A stretch of DNA of 64,000 bases from JAGNKE01 sp965230245 (lineage in GTDB: Bacteria; Pseudomonadota; Alphaproteobacteria; Micavibrionales; Micavibrionaceae). Positions 1 to 8,547 of this stretch are shown here, piece after piece (positions within the stretch are counted from its first letter, which is position 1; the number at the start of each line of letters is the position of its first letter). Position numbers and translations under genes: made by a program. Below the pieces are notes generated by a model. The model searched no databases. It saw only the letters and a list, made by a program, of their open reading frames with translations, and was not told the DNA's origin. Location of the stretch: positions 1,674,001 through 1,738,000 of the forward strand of contig OZ246000.1 in assembly GCA_965230245.1 (NCBI GenBank). The letters are read 5' to 3'.

Positions 1-320
1 AAGTCAATCTGGTTCTGGACTATTTTCAGGGGCCGTTCCAGATCGGTGGGGATGTCAGTTTTGTTTCTGGTTCCCATTATTCAGGTGTCACGGCAGACTT
101 TTTCGACTCTTATGCCGAACGGGAAGTCAGCTCGTACTTTGTATTGAATGCACGCGCTGCATATAACATTACCGATAAGACAAGGATATCGATTGAAGGG
201 TTTAATCTGGCGGAAGAGCATGAAGAACGCCCCTTCTTTGTGCAGTCACCTTTGATTGGACGTGACGGTGCAAATGAGCTTGGCCGTACGGTCATCATGT
301 CCATTCGCCACGAATTCTAG
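1..320 (+). CDS. TonB-dependent receptor, C-terminal end (partial)
   Basis: Open frame from base 3 to the TAG at 318-320; the gene begins before the window. About 105 residues are visible, with alternating strand-like segments. The end resembles the last beta-strands of a TonB-dependent outer-membrane receptor: an IEGFNLAEEHEER-type turn region followed by GRTVIMSIRHEF, closing on the terminal phenylalanine common to outer-membrane barrels. Such receptors import siderophores, B12 or glycans using TonB energy; the substrate cannot be told from this fragment. Its stop codon overlaps the stop codon of the convergent sensor kinase gene (CTAG at 317-320). Confidence 0.7.
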   Translation, partial: VNLVLDYFQGPFQIGGDVSFVSGSHYSGVTADFFDSYAEREVSSYFVLNARAAYNITDKTRISIEGFNLAEEHEERPFFVQSPLIGRDGANELGRTVIMSIRHEF

Positions 321-3037
321 ATGCTGTAAACAGTCGGGTCCGCCTCAATATTTTTTTCCTGAATTGGAATCAATAAAGTAAACGTCGTCCCTTCGCCGAC
401 CTTACTGTCAACGGTGATACCGCCGTTCCAGCTTTTCAAAATCCCGAAAACAACAGACAGACCAAGACCTGTACCCTTACCGACATCTTTTGTACTGAAA
501 AACGGTTCGAAAATCTTTGCCTTTGTTCGCTCATCCATGCCGCAACCCGTATCGGAAATGTCTATCAATAAATATCGGCCCGATGCCATATTATAAGAAT
601 TACCTTGTTCAAGTGTTTCCGCGCGACTGGAAATTCTAATATTGCCTTCCTCATTCATCGCATGACAGGCATTGCGGATGAGGTTCGTAAGAATTTGGAA
701 AAAACCTGTTTTGTTAATACGGACAACCTCGTCCTGATCCGTGCTGTCAAAAGTCAGATCTTCAGCATCAAGCTTAACACCTTCGGGAATATTATCCTTC
801 AGGAGCGGGATATTCTGATGAAGGACATCTTGAATTTTGATCTCCTCCAGTGAGGTGCTGTCCTGACGGGTAAAGGCCAGCATGTCGGTAACAATATTCT
901 TGGCAAACAGCGCATACTCATAAATGACTTGCGTCAACTGCTGCTTGTCTTTGAATTGTTCATCTTGTGAGAATTGGGTATTCAATGCCTCACTCAACCC
1001 CAGAATAGGCTGCAAGGCGTTATTGATTTCGTGCGCCATCCCGCCCGCCATTTCTCCGACTGAAACCAGATTCTGTTGCTTCTTGGCATTTTCCTGTCTG
1101 AGTTTTTCTTCCGAAATATCTTCAAGAATAAGGCTGTATTTCACGGCTACGCCATTTGCATCGCGAATGGGCGCCAAATGCATTCTTGCCCAAAACATCT
1201 CTGTATCCTTGCGGTGGCACTGAATTTCTCTGGAAATGCTTAAGCCCTTATCAACGGCCGAGCGGATGCCCGATAGCGTAAGCCTGTCTGTTTGCTCGCC
1301 CGCCAGAAATTCAAAAGATTGCGATAAAAAGTCTTCGACGTGGTAGCCCGTAATTTTACTGAAACTGTTATTCATGTAGTCGACCGTGTGCTTTCCATCC
1401 TTGTATTTCAGGATGACAAGACCCGTCTTACTGGCTTCCAGTGCGTTCATAAACGCTTCAGCACGCTGCTGAGAGTCACGCAATGCCATTTCCTGATTAC
1501 GCTTGTCAGTAATGTCACGCAGGAAAACACGCACAAGCATCTTGTTCTGCAACTCAACAAATGTTGTATAGCGTTCATAATATTTGTCGTTCACCTGCTT
1601 AACTTGCAGCAGCGATGATTTGTTAAGGCGCATGCCCTCAATCTGAAGATCAAAAAAATCTTTAAAGATCGGGTGGACTGTTCCGTCTACCATATACATA
1701 TTCGGGAATTCTTTTTGCGCGGCCTGATTCATATACGTAATCATACCGTTCTCATTCAACTCGATAATCGGATCGGGGTTTTTTTCAGGAATAGAGGCAA
1801 GACGCCGCGCATTAACAGCCGTTTGCTGGAAAATTTTCAAAGCCTCGATCATTTCCGCAACTTCGTCCATCCGGTGTGTTTCCGGCAAATCAAGGTGAAG
1901 ATCACCCGCCGCAAGTCCGGTCATTTGCTGGGTAATCATATCAACCGGCCTAAGAATACGGACTTTTAAGAACAAAAAGAGGATGTAAAGAATCGCAACG
2001 GCTATAAAACCCGCAGCCGTAATAATCATAAGACGCTGTATTAAGTCTCGCAGATTTTCACCCAAAGCAGATTGAGAAGGCGAGGCAACAACACGTTCAA
2101 CCTCTTCGGCGGCCTTAAGCGTTTGCTTAAGCTGTTCCCTCCATTCTTCGTAAGTTACGGGAAACTCGACCCCTAGCAGCGATGCGGCATAGATCTGCCT
2201 GCGCATCTGGTCAAGGTCCAGAAACCTGTCCTCAAGGTTCTGCAAAGCCGTGAACAACATGAACGCATTATCTTTCGATGTATAATGGCGCTTTTGTACA
2301 ATTTTCTCGATTTGTAAGGCCAGATACTCCCGCTTTTCCTGAGCCGTATCCCTTAAAACAGTCAGTTTTTGCAACGTACTTTCTTCAATTTGGCCTTGCT
2401 CCTTTAGCATACTCAAAATAAAGACACCCTCATGGCTGGTCACATCAAAGAGTGTTTGCGCGGAGAGCTGTACCTGCAAGACCTGCTGGATGGCAAACTG
2501 ACCGGGATTTTGCGGTTGGATGATGTCACTTTGCAGCAAATGCAGCGCAGAATTTAGATTTTTGTGCGCATCAAGAAAAGTATCAAGATGGACATATTCG
2601 CGTTGTTCGATTTTAGCATTGATCATGTCCAGCGTATTTTTGGCATCTGCGATATCAGTGAGGGCAAGACTCGCCATCTGCGAAGAGCTGAGTTTTGAAA
2701 CTTCTTCAATCAGAGCATCATATCGCACATCGCTGGCCATGCGTGCCGTACGCCATGCCCCAAAGTCCTGTTCTTCCTGTTTGTCATCATCATATGAGAG
2801 CAGCAGGGCGCCTTCGGACATTTCATCAGCTAGAATGTAGCTGTATTCCCGAATCAGACTAACCATGTAGTTCTGGCTTTTCAAAGTACTGGATACGGCA
2901 AAGGCATTAACAGTATCGGTAAAAATAATCAAAATCGGACTGAAAACAATCAACCCGACACCTGCAAAAAACAGAAGAAACGTCTGGTGAATATTCAGGT
3001 GATATCGTTTTCCATCTTGAGACTGAGCGGCGTCCAT
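317..3037 (-). CDS. Membrane-bound PAS/HAMP sensor histidine kinase
   Basis: 906 residues. A membrane helix (about residues 17-40) is followed by a roughly 300-residue, mostly helical sensor region, presumably periplasmic, and a second helix (about 335-358). Then come a HAMP linker and two PAS domains (about 420-515 and 530-650, the second ending in a PAC-like segment). The HisKA dimerisation helix carries the H-box GGMAHEINNAL, with the phospho-accepting His near 668. The HATPase domain has N-box NLIRNACHAM, G1 DTGCGMD and G2 GKGTGLGLS. There is no attached receiver; the stand-alone receiver gene just upstream (3 nt gap, same strand) is the obvious partner. ATG start at 3035-3037. The signal sensed is unknown. 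Confidence 0.92.
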   Translation of the reverse strand: MDAAQSQDGKRYHLNIHQTFLLFFAGVGLIVFSPILIIFTDTVNAFAVSSTLKSQNYMVSLIREYSYILADEMSEGALLLSYDDDKQEEQDFGAWRTARMASDVRYDALIEEVSKLSSSQMASLALTDIADAKNTLDMINAKIEQREYVHLDTFLDAHKNLNSALHLLQSDIIQPQNPGQFAIQQVLQVQLSAQTLFDVTSHEGVFILSMLKEQGQIEESTLQKLTVLRDTAQEKREYLALQIEKIVQKRHYTSKDNAFMLFTALQNLEDRFLDLDQMRRQIYAASLLGVEFPVTYEEWREQLKQTLKAAEEVERVVASPSQSALGENLRDLIQRLMIITAAGFIAVAILYILFLFLKVRILRPVDMITQQMTGLAAGDLHLDLPETHRMDEVAEMIEALKIFQQTAVNARRLASIPEKNPDPIIELNENGMITYMNQAAQKEFPNMYMVDGTVHPIFKDFFDLQIEGMRLNKSSLLQVKQVNDKYYERYTTFVELQNKMLVRVFLRDITDKRNQEMALRDSQQRAEAFMNALEASKTGLVILKYKDGKHTVDYMNNSFSKITGYHVEDFLSQSFEFLAGEQTDRLTLSGIRSAVDKGLSISREIQCHRKDTEMFWARMHLAPIRDANGVAVKYSLILEDISEEKLRQENAKKQQNLVSVGEMAGGMAHEINNALQPILGLSEALNTQFSQDEQFKDKQQLTQVIYEYALFAKNIVTDMLAFTRQDSTSLEEIKIQDVLHQNIPLLKDNIPEGVKLDAEDLTFDSTDQDEVVRINKTGFFQILTNLIRNACHAMNEEGNIRISSRAETLEQGNSYNMASGRYLLIDISDTGCGMDERTKAKIFEPFFSTKDVGKGTGLGLSVVFGILKSWNGGITVDSKVGEGTTFTLLIPIQEKNIEADPTVYSI

Positions 3038-3040
3038 CGG

Positions 3041-3430
3041 TCACTCTCCGTCAGTGCTTTTCTCAAGAACGCTGTCAACAACCATAAAAAGTTCGTCATG
3101 CGTAAAAGGCTTGCGAATGATGCCGTTAATCTGGTCTTTCAAAGAATCCAAAGGATCAACCGTTGCAATTTTATTCCCGCCACCTGAAATCGCGATAATC
3201 GGAAGATCAGCCTTGATATCAAGCACATGGGAAATGAACTGCAAACCGTCCATCTCCGGCATTTGGATATCTGTAATAATCAAATCGCATGTATCAACAT
3301 TCTCTTTAAGGACTTCCAGACCTTTGACGCCGTTTTCGGCAATCAATGTCGTATGGCATTCCGCCATCAGCATTGTTTTGAGTGTAATAACAACACCCGG
3401 CTCATCATCAACAATCAGGATATTGGCCAT
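3041..3430 (-). CDS. Stand-alone response regulator receiver protein
   Basis: 129 residues, a single CheY-type receiver with no output domain. The acidic pocket is ILIVDDEP, the phosphorylation site is Asp54 in IITDIQMPEMDG, and the conserved Lys is in IIRKPF. I chose the ATG at 3430; a TTG one codon upstream is possible. The ATG shares one base with the TGA of the upstream kinase-like gene (TGATG), so translation is probably coupled. It lies between two kinase genes on one strand and most likely takes phosphate from the 906-residue kinase, acting through protein contacts or as a phosphorelay step. Confidence 0.9.
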   Translation of the reverse strand: MANILIVDDEPGVVITLKTMLMAECHTTLIAENGVKGLEVLKENVDTCDLIITDIQMPEMDGLQFISHVLDIKADLPIIAISGGGNKIATVDPLDSLKDQINGIIRKPFTHDELFMVVDSVLEKSTDGE

Positions 3431-4212
3431 CAATCAGTCTCCCGTTGCTGAGAGGAAACGACAGGCAGGAAAATTGATGCGCAAGTTTTGCCGCCATCGC
3501 CATTCGTCAGGGTCACCGTACCGCCGAGACTGCGCGCCAATCTGAAGGATTGCCAAAGACCAAGACCCTTATGGACAGTCTCATCTTTGGTTGTAAAAAG
3601 AGGTAACAGCGCTTTTTGCAAAATAGCATCATCAACCCGCTTGCTGTCCGACAAAATCTCTATGACAAAGTAGGAGCGCTGTTCCACACCCAAATGCTTT
3701 GATGTGTCGGCATCTGCATTAATAATCTGAGTTTGAATTTTTACAGAGCCATCATGTTCGGAAGCAACTTCAAACGCATTTTTTAGAAGACGCTGCAAGA
3801 TAGCCGAAACCGTTTCAGCCTCATTAACAAGAAGCGCACTTTTAGCATCCTTATTCGGATAATCAAACGACAAAGCGCCGATTTGATCTTTGAATTCACC
3901 CTCTGCTTCATCGACAACCAATTTCAAGGATTCTTCACACAAAGCCGATGCTGAGACATGAATATCTTCCGAAGAGGCGCCGGACATTACGGCAATGCCT
4001 AGATCATCATTAAAATCCTTCAGCAAAACCGAATAGTCGTGGGTATGATTAATAAATTCGGATAAGGCATCATCCGTATTCTGCATACGCAAAACTTCGC
4101 TAAATCCCAGAACCGGACAAATAAGGTTGCTGTATTTATGCGTAATATTGCCAATGATGTGGTCAAGCGAATTAAGAACGCCGTAATCCGCATGAACGGA
4201 GGTAATTTTCAT
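3430..4212 (-). CDS. Small soluble histidine kinase-like / phosphotransfer protein
   Basis: 260 residues with no membrane segment and no sensor domain. The N-terminal helix has an H-box-like stretch, IIGNITHKYSNLICPVLGFSE, with His25 in the HisKA position. A degenerate HATPase region follows, with N-box-like LLKNAFEVA and a G2-like KGLGLWQSFRLARSLGG. The usual G1 DxGxG motif is not visible; the matching place reads SDSKRVD, so ATP binding or kinase activity may be impaired. It could be a cytoplasmic kinase or a ChpT-like phosphotransferase of the alphaproteobacterial type; the sequence alone does not decide. It is the first gene of the minus-strand signalling operon. Confidence 0.75.
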   Translation of the reverse strand: MKITSVHADYGVLNSLDHIIGNITHKYSNLICPVLGFSEVLRMQNTDDALSEFINHTHDYSVLLKDFNDDLGIAVMSGASSEDIHVSASALCEESLKLVVDEAEGEFKDQIGALSFDYPNKDAKSALLVNEAETVSAILQRLLKNAFEVASEHDGSVKIQTQIINADADTSKHLGVEQRSYFVIEILSDSKRVDDAILQKALLPLFTTKDETVHKGLGLWQSFRLARSLGGTVTLTNGDGGKTCASIFLPVVSSQQRETD

Positions 4213-4226
4213 AACTAAATCTATAT

Positions 4227-4362
4227 TTTAAGAAAACGCCTTATTACTCTTTCTTAAAGTATGTCCGAGTTCTTAAAATAACCTTTAGGCCAATAAAAAA
4301 TTCACAAAAAAGAGAAAAATCTTTAGATTTTAGTTACCTGATATCTGTAACCTATGCATAGG
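4227..4362. promoter_or_regulatory. Divergent promoter region with palindromes and a repeated TTCTTAAA motif
   Basis: The intergenic region between the divergent kinase operon and the CheY/CheX pair holds a perfect 12-bp palindrome, CCTATGCATAGG (4351-4362). It overlaps an inverted repeat GTTAC-N9-GTAAC (4333-4351). The motif TTCTTAAA occurs at 4251-4258 and 4270-4277 and, inverted, near 4228-4236. These are candidate operator sites; no binding protein can be assigned. Confidence 0.35.
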
Positions 4363-4390
4363 ACACATACTCAAGCAATGATGGGATGAA

Positions 4391-4810
4391 ATGGCTTCCA
4401 CAGACTATAAAGATCTCCGAATTCTGATCGTAGATGATTATATGATTATCAGAAAGCTTGTCAGTCAGCAGCTTTCGATGATGGGCATAACATCTGTTGA
4501 TACTGCTGTAGACGGCATAGATGCGGAAAGTAAAATGAAAAGAGAAGATTACGACATCATCTTGCTGGATTGGGGAATGCCAAAGAAGGATGGTTTTGAA
4601 GTCCTTCAGAACTGCAAACAAGGAAACGAAAAGAAATTCAAAAACGTGGCATTCATCATGTTAACGGGTGAAAGCGAAACAAAATCCGTAAAAGACGCGC
4701 TGGATGCCGGCGCAACATCCTATTTGGTCAAACCGGTGGATTTTGATTCTTTGAAGTCAAAAATCGACAGTGCCGTCGATTGGCTGGAGAAAAGGCGGGT
4801 GTCCCAATGA
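4391..4810 (+). CDS. CheY-like response regulator
   Basis: 139 residues, a single receiver domain. The acidic pocket is ILIVDDY, the phosphoacceptor is Asp60 in IILLDWGMP, the conserved Thr is in IMLTGES and the Lys is in LVKPVD. This is a full active-site set, so it should be phosphorylated. The upstream partner is unknown; it is transcribed away from the kinase operon at 317-4212. Its TGA overlaps the ATG of the CheX-like gene by 4 nt (ATGA), which suggests the two act together as phospho-CheY and its phosphatase. No chemotaxis receptor, CheA or flagellar gene is in the window. Confidence 0.9.
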   Translation: MASTDYKDLRILIVDDYMIIRKLVSQQLSMMGITSVDTAVDGIDAESKMKREDYDIILLDWGMPKKDGFEVLQNCKQGNEKKFKNVAFIMLTGESETKSVKDALDAGATSYLVKPVDFDSLKSKIDSAVDWLEKRRVSQ

Positions 4811-5313
4811 CCGAAGAAAGATTACAGCGTATCCAAAAACTGGTGTCCGAACTCAAACACGAAATTTCGGCTGTTATCACAGGCTCGGTGTCGAATATCA
4901 TCGATGTGATGTTCGACAACAACATACAACTGGTTGAAGATGAATATAAAACTGCCGGAAAAAAGACCATAAATGTTCTTGTGAACAGTGAACAGGAATA
5001 CATGAACACAACTTTGCGCTTCGCATTTGAGGAAGAGCTGTTGGAAAAGCTGGTCACGGACATTTACGGAGAAATCGACGAAGCTGACAAGGATAAGATG
5101 CTCGAAGACTGCGCGTGCGAAATCGCAAACGTTGTTGGCAAGCGTGTTAAGGCATTACTGAATTCTCACGGTATGGATATCAAAATGGGATTGCCGCAAA
5201 TCGAGCGCAGTGCCGATAACGATATCAACCCGTCCGATGTCACGCATATCCATTTTGCACTGGGAGAAGATCAGATGAATGTGGATTTTGCGTATTCTAT
5301 GAAAAGAGCTTAA
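4807..5313 (+). CDS. CheX/CheC-like phosphatase of response regulators
   Basis: 168 residues from the ATG at 4807, which overlaps the preceding TGA (ATGA). An in-frame TTG at 4780 is less likely because it lies deep in cheY. The central helix contains E-I-A-N followed by Gly (Glu105 and Asn108), matching the ExxN catalytic signature of the CheC/CheX/FliY family that dephosphorylates CheY-P. The rest of the fold (VLVNSEQEYMNTTLRFAFEEELLEKL) fits the CheX layout. Inferred role: resetting the adjacent CheY-like protein. Family assignment is by motif only. Confidence 0.75.
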   Translation: MTEERLQRIQKLVSELKHEISAVITGSVSNIIDVMFDNNIQLVEDEYKTAGKKTINVLVNSEQEYMNTTLRFAFEEELLEKLVTDIYGEIDEADKDKMLEDCACEIANVVGKRVKALLNSHGMDIKMGLPQIERSADNDINPSDVTHIHFALGEDQMNVDFAYSMKRA

Positions 5314-5341
5314 TTATAAATAGTATTGTGAAATCAAACTC

Positions 5342-6451
5342 TTAAGCAGCCTTCACTTCACTAATCAACTCTTCCCAATTCCCGATAACATGATCGATGG
5401 CAAACTGCCTGTGGCTTTCGATGCTGTTCGCGCCGTATTGAGCGCGTAAACTTTCGGAATCCATCAGGGTCTTCAAACCTTGTGCAAAAGCCTCAAAGCG
5501 ATCCTCGCCTTTGACCAGAATCCCGTTATGCCCGTCACGAATAACCTCGTTCGTACCCGGACAATCCGCAAACCCGACAACAGGTAGACCGTATGTCATC
5601 GCCTCGACGGTTGCCAGTCCGAACGCTTCATAACGCGAGGGCATGGCAAACAGGGACGCCGTGGTGTATTCCGTGCCGATCTTACGGGACAAACCGGGCA
5701 GACTGACCCGTTTCTCTAGTCCGAGTGACGCAACAAGCTGTTCAAGCGTCTTGCGCAAGCCGCCTTCACCGATAATCTTCAAATCCCATTGCGGATAGTC
5801 ATCGGCAAGCATTGCAAACGCCTTAATCAACGTCTCCTGATCCTTTTGCGCTTCTAGTCGCCCGACATTCAGGATAATCGGCCTGTCAGTATCATTCTGC
5901 TCCTTCGCCTTCTGATAGGAGGAAAGGGGGCGCGCAACAGGGTTTGGTACAACCCGCATCCGTCCGCGCATATAAGGCGGATAAGTCTCACGAATTTTCT
6001 CTGAAATCACGGTAATGCGCTTGATGAAGAGAGAGCTGAACGCAAACAATGCAAACTCCAGCTTCCTGTCCTTGTAATGATCGGGAACGATATGCTCGCT
6101 TGCAATAACGGGAACGCCTGTAAACATCAACGCAATCGCCATCGGAATGAACATACTGTGCATAAATGCCACGACGGCATCGGGTTTTTCCTGCCTCACA
6201 ACGCGGCGAATATCGCGCATCCGCTTTAAAGTATCGAACAGACCCGAGCGTTTGCCTGTCGCGCCGATGCCTAGATCAATGCGCCGAACCTTCTGATGCA
6301 GCGGGTAAAACGACTCGCCGCCCTGCTGGTCAAACGTCAGCAAGGAAACATCATACCCTTTGCGCGCCAAGCCCGCCGTCACATCGGCCAGTACGCGTTC
6401 AGCGCCGCCATGGGCATTATTCATCGTTTTAATGGCATAAATGAGTTTCAA
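5342..6451 (-). CDS. Glycosyltransferase family 4 (GT-B)
   Basis: 369 residues. The N-terminus IYAIKTMNNAHGGAERVLADV contains the GGAERV acceptor-side motif of GT4 enzymes. The C-terminal donor domain has ILNVGRLEAQKDQETLIKAF and the E-x7-E region SRYEAFGLATVEAMTYGLPVV. It should transfer a sugar from an NDP-sugar to a cell-surface glycan on the cytoplasmic side. The start is taken as TTG at 6449-6451: the only ATG nearby is nine codons in and would cut the first beta-strand, and an AGGCAGGA sequence sits just upstream. It follows rfbA after about 110 nt and may have its own promoter. Confidence 0.88.
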   Translation of the reverse strand: MKLIYAIKTMNNAHGGAERVLADVTAGLARKGYDVSLLTFDQQGGESFYPLHQKVRRIDLGIGATGKRSGLFDTLKRMRDIRRVVRQEKPDAVVAFMHSMFIPMAIALMFTGVPVIASEHIVPDHYKDRKLEFALFAFSSLFIKRITVISEKIRETYPPYMRGRMRVVPNPVARPLSSYQKAKEQNDTDRPIILNVGRLEAQKDQETLIKAFAMLADDYPQWDLKIIGEGGLRKTLEQLVASLGLEKRVSLPGLSRKIGTEYTTASLFAMPSRYEAFGLATVEAMTYGLPVVGFADCPGTNEVIRDGHNGILVKGEDRFEAFAQGLKTLMDSESLRAQYGANSIESHRQFAIDHVIGNWEELISEVKAA

Positions 6452-6503
6452 AAGTAATCCTGCCTTACATTACATTTAACAGCTTCGCACCAGCACCGAA
6501 CAC

Positions 6504-6532
6504 TTTATACGCGCTACAATCTAATCGCGCAA
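6504..6532 (-). promoter_or_regulatory. Candidate sigma-70-type promoter for the GT4 gene
   Basis: On the minus strand TTGCGC (6532-6527) and TATAAA (6509-6504) are separated by exactly 17 nt. They lie about 55 nt upstream of the TTG start of the glycosyltransferase at 6451. The fit is by consensus only. Confidence 0.4.
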
Positions 6533-6562
6533 ATAAAACACAGTAAGTTGTTGTAGTAAAAT

Positions 6563-7456
6563 CTATTTATGGTATTTAACCAGAGATCTTAGATATTCAC
6601 CGTATCCGTTGTTGCTATGCCGGTCCGCTGCATCTTCCAAGGCCTGCAGACTAATAAATTTCTTGGCAAAGGCAATTTCCTCAAGACAGGCGATCTTCAA
6701 TCCCTGACGTTTTTCAACAATGCGTATGAATTCGCCGGCCTCCAATAACGAGTCATGCGTGCCCGTATCAATCCACGCATAACCGCGCCCCAGACGCTCC
6801 GTGCTCAAATCTCCGCGTTTAAGATACGCGGTATTAACATCCGTAATCTCAAGCTCTCCGCGTTCAGACGGCTTAATGCTTTTGGCAATGGAAACGACAT
6901 CCCCGTCGTAGAAATAAAGTCCCGTGACCGCCCAATGCGACTTCGGGTTTTTTGGCTTTTCTTCAAGTGAAACAGGCTTGTTGTCCTGATCCAGATTCAC
7001 AACGCCAAAACGCGCAGGGTCAGAAACCTGATAGGCAAAAATCGTAGCACCCGTCTCTTTGGCATTGGCACGCGCCAGATAATTCCCCAGATCATTCCCA
7101 TGGAAAATATTATCCCCCAGAATAAGGGCACACGGCGCACCACCCAGAAAATCCTCGCCCAGAATAAACGCCTGCGCCAGACCGGCCGGTTCCGGCTGCA
7201 CCACATAGCTAAGGGAAAGCCCCCACTGCGATCCGTCCCCCAGCAAGTCCTCAAACTGGCTGCGGTCGCGCGGAGTGGTAATAATCAGGATATCCTTAAT
7301 ACCGCTAAGCATAAGCGTACTCAGCGGATAATAAATCATCGGCTTGTCATAGACGGGCAATAACTGCTTGCTGACGGAGAGCGTAGCAGGATGAAGCCTT
7401 GTCCCGTGACCGCCTGCCAGAATAATGCCTTTTCGTGGTTGTGTTGTATCGCTCAT
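6563..7456 (-). CDS. rfbA: Glucose-1-phosphate thymidylyltransferase
   Basis: 297 residues from the ATG at 7454-7456. It makes dTDP-glucose from dTTP and glucose 1-phosphate, the first step to dTDP-deoxy sugars. The nucleotidyltransferase signature GIILAGGHGTRLHPAT is at residues about 10-25, followed by SKQLLPVYDKPMIYYP, LILGDNIFHG, EEKPKNPKS and AWIDTGTHDSLLEA, all typical of RmlA/RfbA. Length is normal for the family. The open frame continues upstream into rfbB, but the extra residues are out-of-frame rfbB coding. It lies 32 nt downstream of rfbB in one operon. Confidence 0.96.
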   Translation of the reverse strand: MSDTTQPRKGIILAGGHGTRLHPATLSVSKQLLPVYDKPMIYYPLSTLMLSGIKDILIITTPRDRSQFEDLLGDGSQWGLSLSYVVQPEPAGLAQAFILGEDFLGGAPCALILGDNIFHGNDLGNYLARANAKETGATIFAYQVSDPARFGVVNLDQDNKPVSLEEKPKNPKSHWAVTGLYFYDGDVVSIAKSIKPSERGELEITDVNTAYLKRGDLSTERLGRGYAWIDTGTHDSLLEAGEFIRIVEKRQGLKIACLEEIAFAKKFISLQALEDAADRHSNNGYGEYLRSLVKYHK

Positions 7457-7488
7457 ATCAAATTCATAATCTTTATTAATATATATAA

Positions 7489-8547
7489 TCAGGACGCCTG
7501 TTTCAGCCCTTGCCGCTGTGCATGGATGCCGTCGGCGATCTCTTTGCACCACTCAAGGTTCTCAAGATACCATGCCACCGTCGCGCGTAAACCGCTCTCC
7601 AGACTTTCCTGTGGTGTCCATCCCATATCCTGTGTAATCTTTGAGAAATCAATCGCATAGCGCAGATCATGCCCCGGCCTGTCCGTCACATAGGTAATCA
7701 GCCTGGCATAACTCTCCCCCGATCCGTCAGGTTTCAGATCATCCAGAATACTGCAGATCATTCTGGCCATATCAATATTGGCAACTTCCGCATCGCCGCC
7801 GACATTATATTTCTCGCCCGTCTTACCCTCTTTGAGAACAAGACAGAGCGCCCGCGCATGATCCTCCACATAAAGCCAGTCCCGCACGTTCTTGCCTTCG
7901 CCGTAAATCGGGATGTCTTGCCCCGAAAGCGCATTAAGAATAATGACGGGAATAAGTTTTTCAGGATACTGGTATGGGCCGTAATTATTCGAACAATTCG
8001 ATATCACAACAGGCAGACCATACGTCTCATGCCATGCCCGAACCAGATGATCGGACGAGGCCTTACTGGCGGAGTAGGGAGAATTCGGATTATACGGAGT
8101 ATCTTCTGTAAACTGCCCCGTTTCCCCGAGGGTACCGTAAACCTCATCGGTAGAGATATGATGAAAACGAAAACGATCCTTTTTCTCGCCCTCCAAAGAA
8201 GTGTAATACGCCCGCGCCGCCGCCAGCATATTATATGTGCCGACAATATTGGTCTCTATAAAAACAGACGGCCCGTCAATCGAGCGGTCAACATGCGACT
8301 CCGCTGCAAGATGCATCACCGCATCAGGCTTATGCCGAGCAAAGATCCTCGCCAGAGCCGCCGGATCACGGATATCCGCATGTTCGAAAGTATAACGCGG
8401 ATGATCGGCAATCGGCGCAAGCGTGGACAAATCCCCCGCATAAGTCAGCGCATCGAGATTAATAACCTCGTCATCGGTAAAATGAATTATGTGGCGACAT
8501 ACCGCGGAACCTATAAAGCCCGCACCACCTGTCACGAGTATTTTCAT
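7489..8547 (-). CDS. rfbB: dTDP-glucose 4,6-dehydratase
   Basis: 352 residues from ATG 8545-8547; this start gives the canonical MKILVTGGAGFIGS Rossmann N-terminus. Catalytic features: DEVYG (T-D-E triad, HISTDEVYGTLG), the YSASKASSDHLVRAW Y-x3-K motif and NCSNNYGPYQYPEKLIP. It converts dTDP-glucose to dTDP-4-keto-6-deoxyglucose with bound NAD. The ATG overlaps the TGA of the upstream SDR gene by 4 nt. No rfbC or rfbD is in the window, so the keto sugar probably goes to the SDR gene product instead of to rhamnose. Confidence 0.96.
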   Translation of the reverse strand: MKILVTGGAGFIGSAVCRHIIHFTDDEVINLDALTYAGDLSTLAPIADHPRYTFEHADIRDPAALARIFARHKPDAVMHLAAESHVDRSIDGPSVFIETNIVGTYNMLAAARAYYTSLEGEKKDRFRFHHISTDEVYGTLGETGQFTEDTPYNPNSPYSASKASSDHLVRAWHETYGLPVVISNCSNNYGPYQYPEKLIPVIILNALSGQDIPIYGEGKNVRDWLYVEDHARALCLVLKEGKTGEKYNVGGDAEVANIDMARMICSILDDLKPDGSGESYARLITYVTDRPGHDLRYAIDFSKITQDMGWTPQESLESGLRATVAWYLENLEWCKEIADGIHAQRQGLKQAS

